Source of the DNA: a virus
Strand: one strand, 5' to 3'
IMG/VR virus record: IMGVR_UViG_3300028840_008180
Span: 28,083 to 92,082 of that record
DNA length: 64,000 nt
The first letter of the stretch is position 1, and every line of letters starts with the position of its first letter. Under the pieces are notes generated by a model, which searched no databases, had not been told where the DNA came from, and saw only the letters and a list, made by a program, of their open reading frames with translations. The translations under genes and the position numbers were made by a program. Below, in pieces: positions 9,403 to 16,316 of the stretch.

Positions 9403-9509
9403 TGGTGTGATATGAAGCCGAAAGCGACAAAACCGAAGCGAAAGCGAAAAAAGAAGTCGTTGGATCACAAAGAGGCTGCGGAGACAGCCGATTGGTCGGC
9501 AGACAAAAA

Positions 9510-9583
9510 GGTACGGTAGCTCAGTCCGGTAGAGCACTTGGTTGAAGCCCAGGGTGTCGTCGGTTCAATTCCGACCCGTGCCA
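9510..9583 (+). tRNA. tRNA-Phe (GAA)
   Basis: Cloverleaf: acceptor GGTACGG/CCGTGCC, anticodon stem CTTGG/CCAGG with loop TTGAAGC, T arm GTCGG-TTCAATT-CCGAC, discriminator A. CCA is not encoded; CTT follows. Confidence 0.92.
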
Positions 9584-9733
9584 CTTGCGGGAATGCCCGA
9601 AGGGATTACATTTCCAGAAAAGATGGTGACAGTCTCTTCATTGTTTTGTCCCGCACAAGTTTGATCTTTGACAATTTGGTAAACTCAGTGATCTTCGTGC
9701 CAAATCCAGGGCGTGCGAAAGTGCGCCCTATTT

Positions 9734-9815
9734 GGGTCGGCATCCCATTGGTGAGGGAAGCAGTCTGTAAAACTGTGGTCTAACGACTTTGGTGGTTCAA
9801 TTCCACCCCGGCCCA
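9734..9815 (+). tRNA. tRNA-Tyr (GTA)
   Basis: Acceptor GGGTCGG/CCGGCCC, anticodon loop CTGTAAA, long variable arm GGTC-TAAC-GACT as in bacterial tRNA-Tyr, T arm GGTGG-TTCAATT-CCACC, discriminator A followed by CTT rather than CCA. Confidence 0.92.
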
Positions 9816-9821
9816 CTTAAG

Positions 9822-10187
9822 CTATGATTGATCGGCTTGCCACGGCATGCCGGTGTATTTGGCAAACTCCTCATCGGACATTTGGTCACCCAGCTTGGTC
9901 GGATTGTAGCCGAGGGACTTGAGACGCCACATTTCGGCCTCTACGTCTTCGGCACCATGACGGGCCATATCGTCCCAGTGAAGTGTTTTGAGTTCGGGAG
10001 ATTCGCTAGCGTTCATTACGTCGCCGCCGAAATCGTCTGCTGCGTTGTGAAGCTGGTACTCGGGTGGGGGAACATCACCAAGAGAGCGATTTGTTTGATC
10101 TACGGTGTTTATCTCACCGGTGTTATCATCCGGCTCCGAGTCGGACTGATTTTCCATTCGGTCGTGGTAACTTTGAAAACTGAACAT
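9822..10187 (-). CDS. hypothetical acidic protein
   Basis: 121 residues, hydrophilic and acidic (SDSEPDDNTGE near the start), with a helical C-terminal half ending near YTGMPWQADQS. No known domain is recognised. The start at MFSFQSYHD lies 5 bases from a TATATA box, so expression late in infection from a short-leader mRNA is plausible. A competing plus-strand reading frame has less protein-like composition. Confidence 0.5.
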   Translation of the reverse strand: MFSFQSYHDRMENQSDSEPDDNTGEINTVDQTNRSLGDVPPPEYQLHNAADDFGGDVMNASESPELKTLHWDDMARHGAEDVEAEMWRLKSLGYNPTKLGDQMSDEEFAKYTGMPWQADQS

Positions 10188-10192
10188 GGGGG

Positions 10193-10198
10193 TATATA
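10193..10198. promoter_or_regulatory. TATATA box between divergent genes
   Basis: GGTATATAGC lies between a minus-strand gene and the FkbM gene. Being self-complementary it could serve either side; a GATAAATAGA sequence 10 bases on is a second late-promoter-like element for the plus strand. Confidence 0.4.
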
Positions 10199-10222
10199 GC
10201 TGCTAGCTCGATAAATAGATCG

Positions 10223-10822
10223 ATGCGATACAGCCAATTTGGACAAGATGAGTGGGTTCTGAAGACCATCCCTGATGGGAAGTACTTCGTGGATATCGGC
10301 GCAGGCGACGGCATTAGATTCAGCAACACGTTTGCCCTTGAGCGGGCCGGTTGGAAAGGTATCTGCGTCGAACCCCACTTGGCACAATACAGAAAGCTGC
10401 GGCAAAACAGGAGATGCCACCGGTGCCGCTACGCAGTAGCGGCACGAAGCAACACGATGGTGCCCTTTTGGGAAGGCTTGGGTGGCCTCAACGGACTGTC
10501 GGGAATAGTGGGATATTTTCAAGATGACCATCGGCGAAACCCATCAAAGGGCCGAATAGTAGCCAGGAAGACAATATCGCTGGTTGATCTTTTGAAGAAG
10601 TTCGGCGCACCTGAGGCAATCGACTATCTAAGCATCGACACAGAGAACTCTGAATACATGATCTTGAAGGCTTTCGATTTCTCATACACCTTCAAGAGTA
10701 TCACGATTGAGCACAACAACCTCGAAAAGAAGCGTGAGGCAACGAAGAGGTTGCTCGAATCTCACGGTTACAAACGAGTTGGTATACTTGAGGTCGACGA
10801 CCTATATCTTTACGATCACTAG
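10223..10822 (+). CDS. FkbM-family methyltransferase
   Basis: SAM-dependent O-methyltransferase family often acting on sugars or polyketides. 199 residues: SQFGQDEW start typical of the family, SAM-binding VDIGAGDG near residues 23-30, acidic VEP, then DYLSIDTEN and a C-terminal sheet. It ends where tRNA-Leu begins (one shared base). With the sulfotransferase and the glycosyltransferases further on it suggests glycan decoration; the substrate is unknown. Confidence 0.85.
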   Translation: MRYSQFGQDEWVLKTIPDGKYFVDIGAGDGIRFSNTFALERAGWKGICVEPHLAQYRKLRQNRRCHRCRYAVAARSNTMVPFWEGLGGLNGLSGIVGYFQDDHRRNPSKGRIVARKTISLVDLLKKFGAPEAIDYLSIDTENSEYMILKAFDFSYTFKSITIEHNNLEKKREATKRLLESHGYKRVGILEVDDLYLYDH

Positions 10823-10904
10823 GCCCTGTGGTGGAATGCTAGACACGGCTGGCTTAAACCCAGTTGCCCGTATGGGCGTGCAGGTTGGAATCCTGCCAGG
10901 GCTA
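10822..10904 (+). tRNA. tRNA-Leu (TAA)
   Basis: Acceptor GGCCCTG/CAGGGCT with a G1-U72 wobble, anticodon loop CTTAAAC, variable stem GCCC/GGGC, T arm GCAGG-TTGGAAT-CCTGC, discriminator A followed by CTT. Class II. Confidence 0.88.
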
Positions 10905-11035
10905 CTTGTTTTCACACGAAATCACTAACGAAAGGAGAAACACTCGGTTCCTGATGCTCTGGCGGCTGCGTAGGCCGAAAAGATCAGAGATTGGGCAGAC
11001 GGGCCGATTCACCCCCAACACTGTTGGAGGTTATC

Positions 11036-12205
11036 ATGAGCGAGAAAACTCATGTAAACGTCGGTACCATCGGTCACATCGACCATGGTAAAACAACTCT
11101 TACGGCTGCGATCTTGGCGGTCCAGGCAAGTAAGGGTCTAGCAATTAAGGTTCCCTATGGCAAGATTGCTACTGGCGGAATCGTCCGTGACGATCAGAAG
11201 GTTGTTACGGTAATCACGAGTCACGTTGAGTATGAGACAGAGGACAGGCATTACGCCCATATCGACTGTCCAGGCCACGCAGATTACGTCAAGAACATGA
11301 TCACGGGTGCGGCCCAGATGGACGGGGCAATTTTGCTCGTCTCTGCCGCAGATGGGCCGGAACCCCAGACTCGGGAACACGTTCTGTTGGCAAGACAGGT
11401 CGACGTTCCGAACATCGTTGTCTTCCTGAACAAGTGCGATCTTGTGGAGGACGAGGAATTGATCGAACTGGTCGAGTTGGAAGTCAGAGACCTGTTGACC
11501 GAGTACGGATTCGATGGCGACAATGCCACGGTTGTCCGAGGTAACGCCAAGGGCGCAATGGATGACCCAGAGAACCAGGGTGAGTGCATCACAGAGTTGA
11601 TGAACGCCTTGGGCAAGAACATCCCAGAGCCAATCCGGCAACTCGACAAGCCGTTTATGATGGCTATTGAAGGAGTCTACTCCATCGTTGGCCGAGGAAC
11701 GGTAGTCACTGGTAAGATCGAGCAGGGCAAAGTACAGCCCGGTGATAAGGTGGAGGTCGTAGGTCTGCAAGATAGATCAGAAACGGTCTGCACAAGCATC
11801 GAGCAGTTCAACAAGCAACTGCCTGAAGGGAAAGCTGGTCAGAATGTTGGATGCCTGCTTCGGGGTGTCAAGCATGACGAGGTCCAGCGAGGGCAAGTGC
11901 TGTCGGCTATCAACGCCATACAGCCCTACACTCGATTCAAGGCAGAGACCTATGTTCTGGGTAAGGAAGAGGGCGGAAGGCATACACCGTTCTTCGGTGG
12001 TTACAAGCCCCAGTTCTTCTTCCGAACAACAGACGTGACAGGCATAGTCAATCTGGTGGACGCCGAAATGGTGATGCCAGGAGACCATGTTACGGTAGAA
12101 GTTGAGCTAGATAAACCCGTTGCCCTTTACAAGGGGAACAGATTCGCTGTCCGTGAGGGCGGCAGGACGGTTGGCTCCGGTCGTGTGATCGAAGTCCTAG
12201 CGTGA
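11036..12205 (+). CDS. tuf: phage-encoded translation elongation factor Tu
   Basis: GTPase that delivers aminoacyl-tRNA to the ribosome; 389 residues, full length with all three domains. GHIDHGKT P-loop (13-20), [12 protein letters not shown] switch [14 protein letters not shown] and a C-terminal GGRTVGSG are intact. The switch I region differs: the near-universal RGITI is KVVTV here and the preceding segment is unlike cellular EF-Tu. GGAGG precedes the ATG. It lies among 14 tRNA genes, so the phage supplies both tRNAs and their carrier. Sharing of the domain 2/3 motifs argues for a functional protein rather than a relic. Confidence 0.95.
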   Translation: MSEKTHVNVGTIGHIDHGKTTLTAAILAVQASKGLAIKVPYGKIATGGIVRDDQKVVTVITSHVEYETEDRHYAHIDCPGHADYVKNMITGAAQMDGAILLVSAADGPEPQTREHVLLARQVDVPNIVVFLNKCDLVEDEELIELVELEVRDLLTEYGFDGDNATVVRGNAKGAMDDPENQGECITELMNALGKNIPEPIRQLDKPFMMAIEGVYSIVGRGTVVTGKIEQGKVQPGDKVEVVGLQDRSETVCTSIEQFNKQLPEGKAGQNVGCLLRGVKHDEVQRGQVLSAINAIQPYTRFKAETYVLGKEEGGRHTPFFGGYKPQFFFRTTDVTGIVNLVDAEMVMPGDHVTVEVELDKPVALYKGNRFAVREGGRTVGSGRVIEVLA

Positions 12206-12209
12206 GATT

Positions 12210-12234
12210 ACGAGCCTTAGCTTCGGCTAGGGCT
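12210..12234 (+). terminator. UUCG-loop hairpin after tuf
   Basis: GAGCCTTAGC-TTCG-GCTAGGGCTC forms a 10-bp stem with one G-U and a UUCG loop just after the tuf stop. There is no T-run, so it may be a processing or stability element between tuf mRNA and the tRNAs rather than a terminator. Confidence 0.5.
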
Positions 12235-12238
12235 CTAC

Positions 12239-12327
12239 GGAAGCGAGGCAAATAATGGTTCGTTGCGGCACTCTGCTAAAGTGTTCCGGGGTAACAGCCG
12301 GTGCTGGTTCAATTCCAGTCGCTTCCG
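12239..12327 (+). tRNA. tRNA-Ser (GCT)
   Basis: Acceptor GGAAGCG/CGCTTCC, anticodon loop CTGCTAA in stem GCACT/AGTGT, long variable arm, discriminator G as in tRNA-Ser, followed by CTT. Confidence 0.9.
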
Positions 12328-12331
12328 CTTT

Positions 12332-12413
12332 GGATAGGATGGTGGTTGGCTCACCAAACGGTCCCGAAAACTGTACCTCGTAAGAGGCCAGAGTTCGATT
12401 CTCTGCCTATCCG
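12332..12413 (+). tRNA. tRNA-Ser (CGA) with C33
   Basis: Acceptor GGATAGG/CCTATCC, variable stem CCTC/GAGG, discriminator G then CTT. The anticodon loop reads CCCGAAA, giving C at position 33 where almost all tRNAs have U. A second tRNA-Ser(CGA) with normal U33 lies at 16044. Confidence 0.82.
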
Positions 12414-12418
12414 CTTAC

Positions 12419-12502
12419 GGAAGTGATCCGGCTGGATGAGGAGCGAATTTTGAAAGTTCGTGGGTGTAAAAAGCCTTTAGGGTTCGAGTCCCTACGCTTC
12501 CG
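12419..12502 (+). tRNA. tRNA-Ser (TGA)
   Basis: Acceptor GGAAGTG/CGCTTCC, anticodon loop TTTGAAA in stem CGAAT/GTTCG, long variable arm, T arm AGGG-TTCGAGT-CCCT, discriminator G then CTT. Confidence 0.9.
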
Positions 12503-12513
12503 CTTGGAGGAAA

Positions 12514-12687
12514 ATGGAACTAGAAGAACACAAAAAAATGCTAATCAAGAACGTTGAGTGTCTTAGAGACAAGTGGCACCGTGTCGATATGGGTCACAAC
12601 AAGATGATCGAAAACATCAAAAAAGCCCAAGCTCTCGAAGAGCTACAAGCTATCGAAACGATTTACAGTACTTGGTTAGATGCTTAG
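12514..12687 (+). CDS. small protein, paralogue A inside the tRNA array
   Basis: 57 residues, charged and helical. GGAGG precedes the ATG. It shares a core with the next gene: LRDKWHRVDMGHNKMIENIK here against YRDKWHKGDFGHTEMIEKIK there, and both end in WLD plus one residue. The pair is a recent duplication set between tRNA genes; function unknown, possibly tRNA- or ribosome-related by position only. Confidence 0.7.
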   Translation: MELEEHKKMLIKNVECLRDKWHRVDMGHNKMIENIKKAQALEELQAIETIYSTWLDA

Positions 12688-12694
12688 GAGGAAC

Positions 12695-12868
12695 ATGACA
12701 TTTGAAGAGGATAAGAAGCCGCTGATCGATTTGATTACATGGTATCGAGACAAATGGCATAAGGGTGACTTCGGTCACACTGAAATGATCGAGAAGATCA
12801 AGGAAACCGACGATCCGAAATTACTGGAATTGTATTGGAAGATTACGGATGGTTGGTTAGATTACTAA
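12695..12868 (+). CDS. small protein, paralogue B inside the tRNA array
   Basis: 57 residues starting MTFEEDKKPLIDL behind AGGAGG; the first bases of its ribosome site overlap the stop of paralogue A, so the two are translated together. Core DKWHKGDFGH matches A. Its stop is followed after one base by tRNA-Leu(GAG). Confidence 0.72.
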   Translation: MTFEEDKKPLIDLITWYRDKWHKGDFGHTEMIEKIKETDDPKLLELYWKITDGWLDY

Positions 12869-12869
12869 T

Positions 12870-12955
12870 GGCCTCGTGCCGGAACAAGGTAGACGGACCA
12901 GACTGAGATTCTGGGGAGCGTTACGCTCGTGCAGGTTCGATTCCTGTCGAGGCCA
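12870..12955 (+). tRNA. tRNA-Leu (GAG)
   Basis: Acceptor GGCCTCG/CGAGGCC, anticodon stem CCAGA/TCTGG with loop CTGAGAT, long variable arm, T arm GCAGG-TTCGATT-CCTGT, discriminator A then CTT. Confidence 0.9.
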
Positions 12956-12960
12956 CTTAT

Positions 12961-13040
12961 GGCGGTGTACGCAAAATGGTAAAGCGGCAGTACTCAAAAT
13001 GCTGTGATGTTGTTTGTCGGTTCGAGTCCGACCACCGCTA
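12961..13040 (+). tRNA. tRNA-Leu (CAA), reduced variable arm
   Basis: Acceptor GGCGGTG/CACCGCT (G1-U72), anticodon loop CTCAAAA in stem CAGTA/TGCTG, T arm GTCGG-TTCGAGT-CCGAC. The variable region is only about 11 nt without an evident stem. Discriminator A, then CTT. Confidence 0.82.
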
Positions 13041-13044
13041 CTTT

Positions 13045-13119
13045 GGCGAGGTAGCCCAATAGGTAGAAGGCGGTAGTTTCAAGAACTACAGGTTGCGGGT
13101 TCGACTCCCGCCCTCGCTA
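13045..13119 (+). tRNA. tRNA with Leu anticodon CAA and short variable loop
   Basis: Acceptor GGCGAGG/CCTCGCT (G1-U72), anticodon stem GTAGT/ACTAC with loop TTCAAGA, variable loop AGGTT (5 nt, class I), T arm GCGGG-TTCGACT-CCCGC, discriminator A then CTC. Leucine identity is inferred from the anticodon; bacterial tRNA-Leu normally has a long arm. Confidence 0.8.
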
Positions 13120-13124
13120 CTCAC

Positions 13125-13199
13125 GCCGGGGTAGCCCAACTGGCAGAAGGCGCATGATTTAGGATCATGAGGTTGAGGGTTCGACTCCCTCCCCCGGTA
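13125..13199 (+). tRNA. tRNA with Leu anticodon TAG and short variable loop
   Basis: Acceptor GCCGGGG/CCCCGGT, anticodon stem CATGA/TCATG with loop TTTAGGA, variable loop AGGTT (5 nt), T arm GAGGG-TTCGACT-CCCTC, discriminator A then CTT. A class II tRNA-Leu(TAG) also exists at 14772. Confidence 0.8.
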
Positions 13200-13204
13200 C
13201 TTAT

Positions 13205-13290
13205 GGCCTTGTGTCGGAATAGGTAGACGAGTGGCGCTCAGACCGCCATGGGTGTAATTGCCCGTGCAGGTTCGATTCCTGTCAAGGCCA
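13205..13290 (+). tRNA. tRNA-Leu (CAG)
   Basis: Acceptor GGCCTTG/CAAGGCC, anticodon stem TGGCG/CGCCA with loop CTCAGAC, long variable arm, discriminator A then CTT. Very similar to tRNA-Leu(GAG) in acceptor and T arm. Confidence 0.9.
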
Positions 13291-13292
13291 CT

Positions 13293-13712
13293 TTATCGTT
13301 TGATAGGAATAGCCCACGGAGTTTCTGGGATTTCTTCAGCGGCAGCAAGAGCGTCTTCAACGGCTTGTCGCATGTCGGGGCCGATGCCCTTCATGACCCA
13401 TTCCTTTTTGCTTGGGTCAGCTTTGATTCGCTTGACGTACTCCGCTACTTTGTCTCGTTTGATAGGAATAGCCCACGGAGTTTCTGGGATTTCTTCAGCG
13501 GCAGCAAGAGCGTCTTCAACGGCTTGTCGCATGGCGGGGCCTAAGCCCTGCATGACCCATTCCTTTTTGCTTGGGTCAGCTTTGATTCGCTTGACGTACT
13601 CCGCTACTTTGTCTCGTGCTCCAGCAGCGATGCCCGCACCCATGTCTCCAAATGCTCCTTTGATATCCCCGTAGCTGCGAGTTTCTAACCATTCATTGAA
13701 TGAGCGTCTCAT
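13293..13712 (-). CDS. tandem-repeat protein with putative capsid-targeting leader
   Basis: 139 residues. It starts MRRSFNEWLETRSYGD (leader motif) behind GGAGGT at the right spacing. The remainder is mostly two nearly identical 53-residue repeats, DKVAEYVKRIKADPSKKEW through AIPIKR, predicted helical. The few differences between the copies (Q/K, L/I, A/D) indicate a recent in-frame duplication. Function unknown; packaging in the virion is inferred from the leader and from a TATATA box 16 bases upstream. Confidence 0.75.
   Translation of the reverse strand: MRRSFNEWLETRSYGDIKGAFGDMGAGIAAGARDKVAEYVKRIKADPSKKEWVMQGLGPAMRQAVEDALAAAEEIPETPWAIPIKRDKVAEYVKRIKADPSKKEWVMKGIGPDMRQAVEDALAAAEEIPETPWAIPIKR
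13297..13614. repeat. 159-bp tandem direct repeat within a gene
   Basis: Copies 13297-13455 and 13456-13614 differ at only a few positions and encode the two 53-residue repeats of the overlapping minus-strand gene. The unit length keeps the frame. Confidence 0.9.
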
Positions 13713-13727
13713 TTCATACCTCCACGG

Positions 13728-13733
13728 TATATA
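13728..13733 (-). promoter_or_regulatory. TATATA box, candidate late promoter
   Basis: Minus-strand CCATATATACCG, 16 bases before the start of the tandem-repeat protein and upstream of its GGAGGT site. Spacing is right for a -10-like late element. Confidence 0.45.
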
Positions 13734-13749
13734 TGGCCTTGCGTCGGGA

Positions 13750-14319
13750 TTAGTAGTACCTGAAATCATTCGCATGCCTCTTGCGAATGATTTCTTTCAA
13801 CTGAGGTGTGAGAAGTTTTTTGAATATCGCTGATCGGGTTGTATTCTTTCTCCTAATCGCCTTAGGTGGTGGTAACCCAATACGTTTGAAGACCTGGGGG
13901 ATGGCATCTTCTATGTTCTCCAAACGTATGACAACATCAACAAGCGATCTCCCCTGCTTATCACATGTGAAAGCTTTGATGTCTACGAAGTGCTTGTAAC
14001 GCTTATTGCGAACATAGGTGTCGAAATCACACCGGGCGGACGCCATGTTTCGCTTTTTCTCAAAAGCGAAACATGACAGAATGCGGTCGAAGGGGTTTCG
14101 GATCGTTGTAAAGACGAAATAGTCGCCCCATCTCCGTCCGGTTTTCTCAATAAATTGCTTTACCTTGTAGGCAGCATCGTGCCGACCCACCGGTTTTGCC
14201 CGCAAACCCTGGTCGTAGACCCGACATTTATAGGCTCGAAAGTGCGAGTGCAGGCTGCTAGAGCCGCATTTCTGATTGGCCAGAAAGATGAACTTGTGAG
14301 TGTGAGATATAACGGTCAT
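13750..14319 (-). CDS. sulfotransferase-family protein
   Basis: Transfers sulfate from PAPS to a hydroxyl or amine, usually on a glycan. 189 residues from MTVISHTHKF. Visible PAPS motifs: 5' phosphosulfate loop NQKCGSSSLHSHF near residues 15-27 and the 3' phosphate motif TIRNPFDRILSCF near 90-100. A longer start at 14343 is possible. It belongs with the methyltransferase and glycosyltransferase genes; acceptor unknown. TAAATACT lies just before the start. Confidence 0.85.
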   Translation of the reverse strand: MTVISHTHKFIFLANQKCGSSSLHSHFRAYKCRVYDQGLRAKPVGRHDAAYKVKQFIEKTGRRWGDYFVFTTIRNPFDRILSCFAFEKKRNMASARCDFDTYVRNKRYKHFVDIKAFTCDKQGRSLVDVVIRLENIEDAIPQVFKRIGLPPPKAIRRKNTTRSAIFKKLLTPQLKEIIRKRHANDFRYY

Positions 14320-14379
14320 ATCAGTATTTACCCCAGACGGCATATCCGTTAGGATATTAAGGGGTAAAAGGAGGATGGT

Positions 14380-14772
14380 ATGATCATCAAAGAAGTCGAA
14401 GTCGTCATCAATGTGGAATACGGAGGTTTCTCTCTTGATACAGAGATGGCCCTCTGGTTGATGGAGAACAAGGGGTGGACGAGCACAAACGTCGACAGTG
14501 GTGAGGATGAGACCGAGTTCGATTTGATATCACTCGGTGATATGTTCCTCCGCTCGAAGAAATACGACGAGGTCGGGTTCAGAATGAACCCCGACCTCGT
14601 CGAGTGCGTTAAAACCCTCCAAAAGAAACACGAAGGTACGAATTGGTCTGGTGTTGCATACAACGACATCCCAAAGGTCTTGCAATTAAATGTCGTTCAT
14701 GTAGAGGTTCACCTTACCGTCGAGCCTGTGTATGACGGCATTGAGAATATAGCATGTTGGTCCAAGATGTAG
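14380..14772 (+). CDS. hypothetical protein
   Basis: 130 residues, unrecognised. AAGGAGG precedes the ATG. Beta-like N-terminus (KEVEVVINVEYGGFSL), acidic middle, and the C-terminal strand VHVEVHLTVEPVYDG. The stop codon touches the first base of tRNA-Leu(TAG), showing how tightly tRNA and protein genes are packed. A near-perfect hairpin lies inside the coding sequence. Confidence 0.75.
   Translation: MIIKEVEVVINVEYGGFSLDTEMALWLMENKGWTSTNVDSGEDETEFDLISLGDMFLRSKKYDEVGFRMNPDLVECVKTLQKKHEGTNWSGVAYNDIPKVLQLNVVHVEVHLTVEPVYDGIENIACWSKM
14565..14602. repeat. coding-region hairpin, 16-bp arms with one bulge
   Basis: CGACGAGGTCGGGTTC, loop AGAAT, then the complementary arm with one extra C. It lies inside the gene at 14380-14772, where a perfect fold is not needed for the protein. 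Confidence 0.8.
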
Positions 14773-14855
14773 CCAGGATGACGGAATTGGTAGACGACAA
14801 TCGCTTAGAACGATTGGTCCGTAAGGGCGTGCGAGTTCGAGTCTCGCTCCTGGCA
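14772..14855 (+). tRNA. tRNA-Leu (TAG), class II
   Basis: Acceptor GCCAGGA/TCCTGGC, anticodon stem AATCG/CGATT with loop CTTAGAA, long variable arm, discriminator A then CTT. Second gene with this anticodon. Confidence 0.9.
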
Positions 14856-14859
14856 CTTA

Positions 14860-15000
14860 CTAGATAAACCCGAATACTCTGAGAAATACAAGGGTACTGA
14901 ATAAAGCTGCTGCGGCTGAACCAATGGTTCGGATTAGTTCCATTGTGTGGTTGTGCTTGTTCAACCACGTCTCGACTCGATTTCTACGATGGTCTGTCAT
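14860..15000 (-). CDS. small single-span membrane protein
   Basis: 46 residues: hydrophilic start MTDHRRNRVETWLNKHNH then one hydrophobic helix through FSTLVFLRVFGFI. A strong AGGAGGTGT site lies at good spacing. Unknown role; tiny membrane proteins in phages often act in lysis or membrane takeover, which is only a possibility here. Confidence 0.65.
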   Translation of the reverse strand: MTDHRRNRVETWLNKHNHTMELIRTIGSAAAALFSTLVFLRVFGFI

Positions 15001-15064
15001 AAACACCTCCTACTAGTATTATACTGTCGTTGTTAATAAAACTTAAGGGTGCAAGGAGAGGGAA

Positions 15065-15487
15065 ATGTCAGTGAAGAAGATTACGGTAAAGAGATTGGAG
15101 TGGTCGGAACTGAAGGATAGTCAAAGACATCGAATCAGGAAAAAGGTCGCTCGCCACGCTTCTGAAGTACAGGCTAAGCACAACTACATGAAGCGACTGA
15201 AGCGATCCCGAACAACCAGTGATGCTCCCTATGTACTTCTTCCTAAGAGTGTGATCAAGCCGAAGAACGGCTTTTGGGTTGTCTGGCGGCGGTTAGGCAC
15301 CGAGGCTGTTGTCACTCGTCGGACATTGGTTCACAAGGTGACGTGGGAGTTATACGGCCCACGGGAGAATGGTGTCCGATTTGTTCTAAAGGCACCCTTT
15401 CCAGTGAATGTCACCTGTACTCAGGATAGGAAGGTTTGGGAGGATTTTGCCGCTTCGTTGTCGGTAGGTCATCGATTGGGAAACTAG
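15065..15487 (+). CDS. hypothetical basic protein
   Basis: 140 residues, very Lys/Arg-rich in the first third (MSVKKITVKRLEW, RIRKKVARH, MKRLKRSR), then a beta-like half (GFWVVWRRLG, VTWELYGP). AAGGAGAGGG precedes the ATG. The composition suggests nucleic-acid binding but no family is recognised. Confidence 0.75.
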   Translation: MSVKKITVKRLEWSELKDSQRHRIRKKVARHASEVQAKHNYMKRLKRSRTTSDAPYVLLPKSVIKPKNGFWVVWRRLGTEAVVTRRTLVHKVTWELYGPRENGVRFVLKAPFPVNVTCTQDRKVWEDFAASLSVGHRLGN

Positions 15488-15497
15488 CGAATTTACG

Positions 15498-15526
15498 CTA
15501 AAGTCTCGTAAACTATCTGCCGATAC
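15498..15526 (+). promoter_or_regulatory. CTAAAG-N14-TGCCGATAC promoter
   Basis: Exact match to the bipartite element seen before the replication genes: CTAAAG, 14 bases, TGCCGATAC. It sits 19 bases before the ATG of the next gene with GATAGGAG between. Confidence 0.7.
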
Positions 15527-15545
15527 AAGCGATAGGAGAAAAGTT

Positions 15546-15830
15546 ATGGGAATACCAGCTTACGGAGACGTACTGACTCGTAAAGTGACTTTGCCCAACA
15601 AGCAAGTCCTGAGTATCGGTGTTTTGACAGCCCATGTTGGGGTCGGCGCAGTGCCGGAATTGACGGTCTCACTTCAAGACGAAGGTGGAATTGCTACCGC
15701 TTCACTGAAGACCGCCCTCAATTCAACCAATGATCTTCGATACGTTGCCAACATGTTGAATCAGGTGGCAACACGTATCGATCAGGTCAACGAAGAGGCC
15801 AAGGACGATTACTACGAAGAAGATGAGTGA
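15546..15830 (+). CDS. hypothetical protein
   Basis: 94 residues; a beta-like first half (VLTRKVTLPNKQVLSIGVLT) and a helical, acidic tail ending DDYYEEDE. GATAGGAG is the ribosome site, and a GATAC-type promoter lies immediately upstream, putting it in the same expression class as uvsW, polA and dnaB. Confidence 0.75.
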   Translation: MGIPAYGDVLTRKVTLPNKQVLSIGVLTAHVGVGAVPELTVSLQDEGGIATASLKTALNSTNDLRYVANMLNQVATRIDQVNEEAKDDYYEEDE

Positions 15831-15951
15831 TCCCAATAGCGACAATACTGACAGTACTTGCTATAGTACCACGTCTGTCGCTTACAAATTGGGCAAATAC
15901 GTGTCCTGTCAGCGATCCGTTTTGCACGTCGTCGTAGTAGTATCCGTTTAA
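15823..15951 (+). pseudogene. small membrane-protein frame broken by an in-frame stop
   Basis: From an ATG overlapping the previous stop, 42 residues end in SVLHVVVVVSV and TAA. The same frame continues ATGALGISAFIAIYNRHKK, which together would make a normal membrane helix plus basic tail. Either a degraded small gene, a sequencing error at 15949-15951, or coincidence. Confidence 0.35.
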
Positions 15952-16043
15952 GCCACCGGAGCATTGGGCATCTCAGCCTTCATTGCTATCTATAATCGGC
16001 ACAAGAAAGTGAAACGGAGTAGAAGAAAAACGTTAGGAAATAC

Positions 16044-16127
16044 GGAATCGAAGCGAATTGGCTAAGCAGCCTATCTCGAAAGTAGGTGCGGGTAACACCG
16101 TTGGGAGTTCGAGTCTCCCCGATTCCG
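16044..16127 (+). tRNA. tRNA-Ser (CGA)
   Basis: Acceptor GGAATCG/CGATTCC, anticodon stem CCTAT/GTAGG with loop CTCGAAA (normal U33), long variable arm, discriminator G then CTT. Confidence 0.9.
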
Positions 16128-16175
16128 CTTAAAGGTTAAGGTGAGATTGGTAGGAAATTATCGGGAGAATGAAAA

Positions 16176-16316
16176 ATGGAATGGCTTGGTAATTGGATCG
16201 CCGCTTGGTTAGACATGATCTGTGGTTTCATCTCGGTGGTTACCTTGTGCATCTGGCGTCCGTGGTGGGATTTCCAGTTTCGTGCGTATTGGGCAAATAA
16301 AATACTCCGGAAGTGA
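16176..16316 (+). CDS. small Trp-rich membrane protein
   Basis: 46 residues with seven Trp: MEWLGNWIAAWLDMICG then a hydrophobic helix and a basic end ANKILRK. CGGGAGAATG lies upstream, though a short competing ATG sits between. It overlaps the start of tRNA-Ser(GGA) by eight bases. Unknown function. Confidence 0.55.
   Translation: MEWLGNWIAAWLDMICGFISVVTLCIWRPWWDFQFRAYWANKILRK

Noticed and set aside
9412-9519. 35-residue Lys-rich frame after the terminator (MKPKATKPKRKRKKK)
   Set aside because: Poor ribosome site and overlap with tRNA-Phe; composition alone is not enough.
9538-9783. 81-residue plus frame between tRNA-Phe and tRNA-Tyr
   Set aside because: It runs through both tRNA genes and lacks a ribosome site.
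10952-11000. Hammerhead-ribozyme-like pieces (CTGATG ... GAAA) upstream of tuf
   Set aside because: The core needs CUGANGA; here the next base is C, and stems I and III do not pair convincingly.
11138-11770. 210-residue antisense frame within tuf
   Set aside because: Shadow of the strongly conserved EF-Tu gene.
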